DNA of 64,000 bases from Notospermus geniculatus (Eukaryota; Nemertea; Pilidiophora; Heteronemertea; Lineidae), in NCBI GenBank assembly GCA_002633025.1, contig NMRB01000012.1, positions 566,142 to 630,141 of the forward strand. The letters run 5' to 3'. Positions 10,869 to 19,700 of the stretch are shown here, one piece after another. A program made the position numbers and the translations under genes. The first letter of the stretch is position 1. Each line of letters opens with the position of its first letter. The notes beneath the pieces are model-generated. The model saw only the letters and a program-made list of their open reading frames with translations, was not told the origin of the DNA and ran no database searches.

Positions 10869-13312
10869 AGAAAGCAATTTTTCTTCAATTGTCTGAACTT
10901 AAGATTTCATCAACAATTTTAGAATGATGTCACTGCTGCAACAAGCATTATATATGTTTCGATGACAACAATTGTGGCAGAGAGTTCATTTTGGAAGTGC
11001 TTGGCCCATGTACCGGTGGAGACACCAGGCAGTAGTAGAAAATGTTGCGTTGCAATTTCCAACGTCGTAGTCTGTGAGGGCGGCGTTCAAACAGGTTTTT
11101 TGTGGCTCACTACACATACATGTAGCTTCTGTCTGGTAATAAAAGTGTGCATGACTAGAAACTGTCCAGACAGCACAGAAGTTGCTGCGCTCATGGAAGG
11201 CATTCAACTTATCATAAGTGTGACAGAAGATTAGAGTTTGAGGAACTGAACAGTGAATAATATGTGCCTCAGCTGCAGGCAGAGCAGTGAAGACATGTGG
11301 ACTGTTTAATAATTAATAAGAGGAGTTGCCTTGCTCAGTGGGTAAAACCGCTGGTCTACCACACAATCAGACCCTGGTTCGAATCCAGGAAGAACCCAGA
11401 TTAGTTTCTGCCAAAAATCACAAACAAGAGGTCCATGGGCCTGGCGCTCAGCTGATATTATAGGCCTGGGGTTGATATAAGTACATGTAGGCCTACATGA
11501 TGTAAGGGGTTCCGCAGTGTTGGAGGATGGGTAGTGGGTGATGTTGAATTCCAGGTATTTTTTTCACCAGATGTGCATGGTTGGATAAGTTACCTAATTA
11601 CAAAGAGTGATTAAAGAGATAGTCCTATACATTTGAATATTTTGGAAAATATACGGTATGCATACATGAACACTCTTGTCAGAAAATAAAAGGACACAAG
11701 TGCTCCTAAATATCTCAAAAACTGTTGAAGCTACAGCAATGGTATTTAGTACCCAATCTGTAGCAACATGTTAGTGTTTTGCTAAAAATCAAGTTTAAAT
11801 AGTCAATAGAAAAATGACATTTCATAAATCACTTTTTTCAGAATTAACAAATTTTCTTTCTTCACTATATTCACTTGCCTGACTGACCAACATCTGCAAC
11901 ATTTATATTTAAAATCTCAAAATAAAATGCCTCTTTTGGCATTTTTTAATTAAATAAATCCAGCTCATACAATACTTCTGAGACAGCCCCTGTGGTCATG
12001 TCATTTTGTCATGTGGAACTGGAACAGGCTGAGGCCTAGACTTCAGACAATGTATACTTGTAGGTTATGTGTGTCATGACGATACTGTGAACCCTACACG
12101 CATTAGAGAAGATGATGATATGAATATCAACATCGCTCCAGGTATAAACAAGGTAAAGCTACATGTATGTCACCTTACCTGACGAAAGATTAGTCACGCT
12201 ATAACAGCACGTTGAACTTCTCAAGTGATGAAATGCATGGTGGCCATTTTTGTCAGCTACATGTACATATAGGGTTTGACAAGGTATCAGTCCAGTTTCG
12301 GTGTTACCCCTGGCTATATATAGGTTGGACAGTACACCAGTTACAGAGTCACTCATGCATAAGCAGGAACTTTGAAGTGCGGGAAATTCAAATACCCCTG
12401 TTTTTTATTTTCCTGCATAGCACCCTCTGGTGGACAGACCTAACATTATTTTCCCTTTGAACTGATGTAGAAAATATCAACCTATCTATTCCATCACTTT
12501 TGGTCGACATATTTATCAGGGCACATCAAAAGACAGATTCAACGGATTCGACGGATAGTGGTCTGCGGTCAACTTTGTGGGGGAATTCCCAGAGTAGGCT
12601 GGTACCCTGTCCTACAATCAAGCAGTACGGGCCAAAAAGTTAATCGAAGATTGGGAGGGCAGATGATCATTCTAAAATAATCAACATTACCACTGGGTTA
12701 AGATCTGAAACAATAGATCAGACCGCATCTGTACATGTATTTGATTATCCAAGGAAACTCGATTGATAGTAGGCCTACCGTTCTCATCAACACGCGGTTT
12801 TTTCAGTGTTTCCCGTGTAGGCCTATGTCATTTTAGCTACATGTATTCTCGACATGAGATATCGACAGCGCAACTGTGTTGACATCATCAACAGATCATT
12901 GGCAGTGGCGACGTCATAAATTTTTCACAAGATGCCGCGCCGCTCACTCTTTGTGGAAAATCCCTTTGAGTTCGGATGGATTTGAAATCGTACTATATTG
13001 AAAACAACACGTAGGTTTTAAAGCTTATACATATTTTATACATAAAGCTTGTACATATTTTATGACATATTCCTAAAAAGATTAATGCATATAAAAAGTA
13101 ATTATATGCTTCATTTTACAAGCTGTCAAATCCATTGAACCCGTCTTTTCGCCGATGTGGCCTATATTTATCATAGGGGCTGAAATATTGAGATATTTTA
13201 TTTTGCGCAAAATGCCCCCTGGATGGCATTATGTAGGTCAAATCGCAAAATTTTTTGGTTCTGTTTCGAGCCCTTTGGTCAGCTGAGCTAAAAAAGGAGC
13301 AAACGCAGAAAA
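10869..13312. other. Spacer downstream of PH gene 1; no gene seen
   Basis: The first part (to about 11400) matches 25850-26380 of unit 2. The rest, to 13312, is absent from unit 2. It is AT-rich with no recognised domain. A reverse-strand AATAAA at 13197-13202, about 200 bases beyond the stop of PH gene 1, could serve as its polyadenylation signal. Confidence 0.4.
11320..11405 (+). mobile_element. tRNA-like (SINE-type) sequence
   Basis: The stretch has a box A-like TTGCTCAGTGGG and a box B-like GGTTCGAATCC spaced as in a tRNA promoter. The ends do not pair into an acceptor stem, so it is more likely a tRNA-derived SINE or relic than a functional tRNA gene. A degraded counterpart lies at 26305-26375. 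Confidence 0.45.
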
Positions 13313-13316
13313 AGAG

Positions 13317-13372
13317 TTAATGATAAGAACACATGCTACACTTTGATCTTAGCCAATAGGCCAAGAAGCGAT
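13317..13372 (-). pseudogene. U2 snRNA 5'-end fragment downstream of PH gene 1
   Basis: Read on the minus strand from 13372, the sequence ATCGCTTCTTGGCCTATTGG and the following CTAAGATCAAAGTGTAG then GTTCTTATCA matches about the first 50 nucleotides of U2 snRNA with few differences and one inserted A. The rest of U2 is missing. It begins about 25 bases after the TGA of the terminal PH-gene exon, so it probably lies in the 3' UTR. The second PH gene has a similar piece at 26405-26438. Confidence 0.75.
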
Positions 13373-13395
13373 ATTGTGTGGTACCGGTACCTCTA

Positions 13396-13742
13396 TCAGA
13401 AATCACAGTCACAGTCACAACCGCCACAGTTACAACCGCCACAGTCACAACCGCCACAGTCACAACCGCCACAGTCGCAGTCACAACAGCCACAATCACA
13501 GTCACCACAACAACGACCTCCTCCACAACCTCTTCCACAGCGACGGCCTCCAGAAACACCAACCCAACCTTCTCGATCCTCACCGAAACTATCTGCCACA
13601 AAGTCATCATCGAAATGTGAGTCATCTATATCATAATGATCACGAAAATTCATACCATAATGACCACTGTACCAGCCTGGCCCACCCCAACCCCAACCCC
13701 AACCCCATCCCCAGCGATGCAGGTCTGCTCCAAGAATCAAAC
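13396..13742 (-). CDS. Terminal exon B of PH gene 1 (Cys-rich tail)
   Basis: The exon opens after a TTTTCTTCCAG acceptor at 13743 in the same phase as exon A. It encodes GLILGADLHR, a run of Trp-Gly pairs ([11 protein letters not shown]), an Asp/His-rich middle, and a tail with about 19 cysteines in CDCGGC-type repeats ending CDF before the TGA. The matching exon of gene 2 ends in Gly/Ser/Asp instead and has one cysteine in its tail. The intact frame suggests this is the working last exon of copy 1. Dense Cys-Asp-Cys spacing would suit metal binding or cross-linking, which is a guess. Confidence 0.65.
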
Positions 13743-16700
13743 CTGGAAGAAAATAACACATCATAATGTAGTCTCTAATAATGATGGTAAAATGTAATGA
13801 AAGACCCAGTGTGGCCGGCCACTCAATCTTGTTCCAAATGCCACAGGCCTCATCCAAGACAATCCTGAAAGTGAAATAGAGTTTACTGATGGCATTACAC
13901 ATTACATATCAGACTTAAGGAGAAATCAAAAACTTGACCAGATGAATAGTGGAATCTCCAACATTGCTTCTCTCAAATTGACTTTTACAGTTATTGGGTT
14001 GACCTCGGCCCATATTCATAAACTTCCTAGGCTTTGTTACTTGCTAAAGTGCCCAGTTTGTACAGACCAATGTACAAAACTAGCAACCAACTAAGCAAGC
14101 AAGGTTTTATGAATTAGACCCTACTGATCAGACGTCAGTGTAAAGAAATGACCAATTAAGGATTAAAAAAGCTCAGAGATTCTACAGTCATGACATGTAC
14201 ATTACCGCAATGTAGTTTATGGAGAGACAAGCTGACTAGTTGACATAAAGTATACTGGTGGACCATCAATTTTTCAGATCCTGTGCCTGAAAAGGCTCAC
14301 TGGACAGGCATGTATTCTTGAGAACTCCCAGGCATAGTCAAAACACGAGTCATGGGAGAGCACGCCAAATAATACATGTACTTAAAAATCGCCACCAAAG
14401 TCTACACCAAAATCCCCAACGAAGTCTCCCCCGCCAACATCATCGTATCCCCCGCCGAAGTCACTATCATATATCCTCCATCAAAACCACCATCGTAACC
14501 TCCGTCGTAACCTCCATCATAACCACCCTGATCAAAACCGCCTTGATCATAGTAGCCTCCTTGGTCAAATCCTCCTTGATCAGCATAACCTCCATCTCCC
14601 ATACCCGTTTGATCGTAGTTACCCGGGTCATATCCCGCATAACCTACATGTACACCGCCTGCATCGCCTCCAAAATCATTATTTCCCGTGATATTTGTTT
14701 CATTGATGTTAGTTTCCATTCTTCCGCATCATCCGTAGTGGCCGCTGTACTATCCAGGACCTCCCCAGCCCCAGCCCCAGCCCCAGCCCCAACCTGACAA
14801 TCCAGCTCCTAATAGTAACCCTGAAAGAGACAGACTTCTAAGTGAATACAAGGACAGATAAAGAATTAACAACAGTATCGGTAAGGTGTCCACTACGGTG
14901 GCCCATAGAGCTCATTGATGAAAAATATTTACATTTGCAATTTTTTTTCAATTCGATAATTTTTAATTAAAATTAATTAATTTAATTTTTAATTAAAATT
15001 AATTTTCACCGCGGTGAAAATTAATTTTCACCGCGGTGGAAATATTTCCACCGAGGTGGAAATATTCTCACCGCGGTGGGAACTTCCAAAAATTTTACAA
15101 ACCCCCAAGAAAAAATTATCGAATTGAAAAAAAATTGCAAATGTAAAAAATATTTTTCATCAATGAGCTCTATGGGCCACCGTAGTCCACTGTCCGAAAT
15201 TATGATTTCTGTCTGTCCGGTAAATTTCAGACAGATACCACTCTTAGGGCGGCTTTCCATTGGCGGAAACGCTCGAAAGCATTGTTTTTTCCACGCTGTG
15301 GAAAAACAATGGGTCGTATTCACAAAGGGTGATCATCGCATGACTAAGACTAAGCCTGAGGCCTGCTTTCCGTGCGCGAAAACGCATGAAAGCATTGTAT
15401 TTTTCCGCGCCGTGACCAACGACGCGGAAACAAACAATGCTCTCGAACGTTTTCGCGAACGAAAACGCTCTAATGGAAAGCAGGCCTAAGAATCCATTCA
15501 CGCGATTTTCGTGCCGCCTGATGTCGCATCCTTTGTCCACGACCAACGCGGCGGAAACAAACAATGCATGCTTTCGAGTGTCTGCGGCAAGAAAATTGCG
15601 TGAATGGATTCTTAGGCTGCTTTTCCACGAGACGTTTGCGGGCGCGGGTGGAAAAATTCGAGCCAACGTATTTCCCTTTCGCAGTTTCACCCGCACCCGC
15701 TCCCGCCACCGAAACCGCGTCCGCAAACGGCTCGTGGAAAAGCAGCCTTAGCCTTAGACGCGTGTAACTTTACAAAATGCACACACTTACACCATGCATT
15801 TGACGAAGTTACACGCGTCTAAGTCTTAATCGCGCGATGATCACCGTTTGTGAATACGGCCCATGCTTTCAAGCGTTTCTGCGCACGGAAACGCTCCAAT
15901 GGAAGGCCGCCCTTATTAGGCTGCTTTTCCACGAGACGTTTGCGGGCGCGGAATCGGAGGCGGACGCGGGTAGAAAAGATCGATCCAACGTATTTCCCTT
16001 TACCTGTTTCACCCGCACCCGCGCCCGCCTCCTATTGCGCGCCCGCAAACGTCTCGTGGAAAAGCAGCCTTTACACAGGATTAAAACACCAGCTTGGAAG
16101 TCAACTCTCCACTCATACTATGAAACTGTTAGATGTCAAATTACAAAGCGCAGATTAAATTGTCTTTGCTTGGCATTTCAGAAGCTGAGCATTAAATTTA
16201 ATTTTAATTGCTAGGCCCAAGAAGCAGTTGTTCATTGAACTGACTGACTTACCTGCAGCCAAAGCATCGCCACCATTATAACTACGTCGCATATCTTGAA
16301 CAATAACTGTGGGGTTGCCACCTCCTTGTTGTTGTGGATAACCGCCCTGCTGTTGAGGATAACCACCTAGCTGTTGAGGATAACCACCTTGTTGCTGTGN
16401 GTGGGTGGGTGGGGAAAACTTGGCCGACTCCACCAGGCGGGGCGGAGGGCGGACCACATTGCCGCGATCTCCTACAGTATTGTCCTTCTTCTATACTCCG
16501 CAAGTGAACACTGTGGTCAACGTACACCATTGACGACAGGAGTACACAGCAGAGACGAACTTCAGGTAGCAGACGCTAATTTTTCCAACGTAGTTTTTGG
16601 TGAAACACGTCGCATTAATTGATCAATAACTGTCCGGGGTTCACCTCAGTAATACGCTGTATCAAATACACCATCTTGCGTAACCTATCTTTAGGTTATT

Positions 16701-19700
16701 TTTCTTGTATTCAATTTTAAACGCGATATGACGTTGGTGTTGTCAATGAAACGTCCTTAAGCCTAGGTCACAAATGCACCGTCCGGGCCCCGTACGATTT
16801 TTCCCACCCAGCGGCTTGCTGCGGATTTTAGAGACTGAAACTCGGATCTAAGATGAATCATGCCGAAATCGCCTCAATAGATAGGCGGAAAGTAAGCTGG
16901 ATCAAACTGGGCACCGTAGAAATTGGCCAAAATGTCTGTTTCTACTCGCCGTACGGGCCCCGGAGTGGATATGTGACTGGGGCTTTCCTCATGAACATCG
17001 GTACATTTTGACCATGGAGTCCCAAGGTGAAGGAAGTCTGGTACGTATGATTCATATTGTTGAGGGAAATAACCTGCACTGTGCAGATTTCGGCGAGAAT
17101 TTGGCCCAAAATGTTCTGAATCTGCTATAGCCGTACACCCATTGACGCCATGAAAAACACCCATTGTCGTCAATGGCCGTACACTTTCACTCCCACAATT
17201 TTCATTTCTAACTACAGCGGCCTGTGGTGATAATTCGACATAAAACGCACTAATGCATGCAAGTGTAGATACAAAAGATACAGCAAACCAAGTGAGAGGT
17301 CGAGGGTCGTTAATAGCACCTCCTTTGGAGGCAGTTTCTATGGCCTTTCGAATCATCGATTCAAAGTCGTTTTTAAGTGCATTAAGTGTTCTTTTTGGTC
17401 AAAATACCCGAATGGCCGGTAAACCTACATTCAGTCGTTAATCATGTGCAAGTGGTTATATCGCTTTTATCAGAATACCATCAAAAAACGAACAAAAATA
17501 TCCAAACCCATAGAATGGTATCCATGCAACCGGAAGTTCGTCTATGCTGGTGTATTCCTGTCGTCGATGGTGTACGTTGACCACAGTGGTGAAAGTGTTC
17601 GCCAACGCAGCGATCACTGAAGAGACCAGTCGGAGGGACTTAGGCCTACCATGCGACCAAATTGTGTAATTCAGTCGATTAACGATCTGCCGCAAACAGG
17701 AGACCAAAAAGTAAAAATGTTCAGTCGCTGGCCTGGTTGCAAGGCCGATCGCCAAGAAAATCGCTGGTGTGCGGTGCCCTTTAGTCTTTTTATACGGATG
17801 TTGGAAAAAACAAAACACAAAGAGTGGGAAAAGAACAGATAAAATGGACCTGACAGTTCTAATGAACCTTCAAGACATGAAATGACAAATTCAATTCAAA
17901 TCGAGATTTGCATTCCATGATCAATATCAATAGTGCATTTGGATAGAAGAGATCACTTACCTATCGGAGGAGGCTGTCCTGGACCTGGCGGTACAGTGAC
18001 TGAAAAACAAACAAAACTCTAGTAGAACGTGGACACCTCGCAATTAACCCTTACGCGCCCAAACTCGCCGTTTGGCGAGCGTGGCCTGTGCCATACACCC
18101 TCGGACATTCAAACTGACATAGAATCGTAACCGGTGGATTGATTGCTGTCCTCTTAGCAAATATTTTTAAGCCAGACTACCCCCCCCCCCCGAATACGCG
18201 ATTTTGCTCTGTGTGAAGAAACCTCGATAAAATTGCGTTTTAACGTTTGTCCTGGGGTCCAGATTGACTGACACCCGGCAAAGTGCAAATCTGACTCGTT
18301 GTGACAAAATGGCCATATCTCCAGAACGGAAGCAGAGATGTAAACTGTTGAAATATTCCCATGGCTCAAGAACATGCACGAAAACAGAGGAGGAAGTACC
18401 AGTACTTAGAAGAGGTTCTGTTTCTGCCACTTTGGTTTCAGAATCGGGGGCGGTTTGAGTCATATCCGCCTCAGGGTTAGGGGCGGTTTGTGTTGATTCT
18501 GCCTCAGGGGCCACAGGAGCTTTTTCATCTGAAAGGCATCCACCAACAGGAGCTAGTGTTGAGAGAGAAAAGAACAGGCCAAGATGTGTCTGAGGAGCGA
18601 TTTCCAACGGAAAATAGTTAGAAGAGAAAGTTCCTCAGAGCGAGAATAATTCCTCATGTGGAGGCCATTCAACAGGAGTTGATCATCTGGAGAATGAGAA
18701 ACTAATTTAGAATGGGAAAAACTTCTACAGGGCATTCAAAAACGTCGAGCAGGTACATGTAGTTAGAGAACAGTAACATTCCATGGGACAGGGAAAACAT
18801 CTCATCTGCTGGACATTCAAAAGTACAGCAGGTCTTTTGAAGAACAATATTTCATGAGCAATTTCTCATCTGAGGTATTCACGTCCTGAGAATCTCAGGT
18901 CATTTATGCTTTATACCCTTCGGAAGCAAGTACATGGAGGGGATGATTGTGAAAACCCTGGGTGCGAGGATGAGGTATTCACTGATTGGTTAATTTGGGG
19001 AACAAGAAAGCGACCGTTTCTGAGCTAAAATATGAAGAAAAACCCGCACCCATTGTTCGTGTACCTTGAAGAGGTGCCCCTCCTGAAACTGCTGGGTTAG
19101 TCGCTGGAACAAGGTGAGAAGATGCAAAGTGTCCAAGTCCAAGCATTTGTGGTGACATCATTTTCGTGTACACTCATAAAGGACTACAGGCTTTCTGTCT
19201 GAGCAATAAGTCTTGTTAGTGACAGTTACTTACATAAATACACACATTTAACAGGCACAAAAAGAAAATTTTAAGGATGACAGAACTTCATTTCCCCTAC
19301 ATGATAGATGTGCAGAGGTAATCTGAAGCAATTTTTTTAGGTTCCAGTTATACAGCTTTTAGCCGAGGTCTTTCATAGCCTACCTGGAGGTCTTTGGAAA
19401 TTCTGTGGTGAAGCAGGAGAGGGTGGAAGCTGAAACGAAAAGAATTGTACATCAGGACAAGTTTAACAGGTTATGATGTACGTATACAACCACAGAAATA
19501 TATCAGAAAAGGACCGGAGAGTGTGAAATACTTACCACTTTCGTGATCATATTCATCCATCCTCTGCAATGCAAAATAACTCATTATATTTTGAAATGTT
19601 GTGATTTTCAATGACAGAATGGGATTGACAAGACATCAAGAGGGGGGGGGGAGACTTACAATGGTGAGTAACTGCAAGGCACAAGGCCAAAGCAGTTGAC

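Noticed and set aside
11320-11405. Functional tRNA gene
   Set aside because: Box A and B-like motifs are present, but the ends do not pair into an acceptor stem and a related copy is degraded; SINE or relic preferred. The same applies at 21238 and 52815.
11480-12840. TAGGCCTAC and ACATGTACATG motifs as local regulatory sites
   Set aside because: They recur in all parts of the window, in exon-free and repeat sequence alike, so they are a genome-wide sequence habit.
13343-13766. Plus-strand frames rich in Gln-Pro or His-Asn-Ser repeats
   Set aside because: These are antisense shadows of the Gly/Cys-rich terminal exon B on the minus strand.
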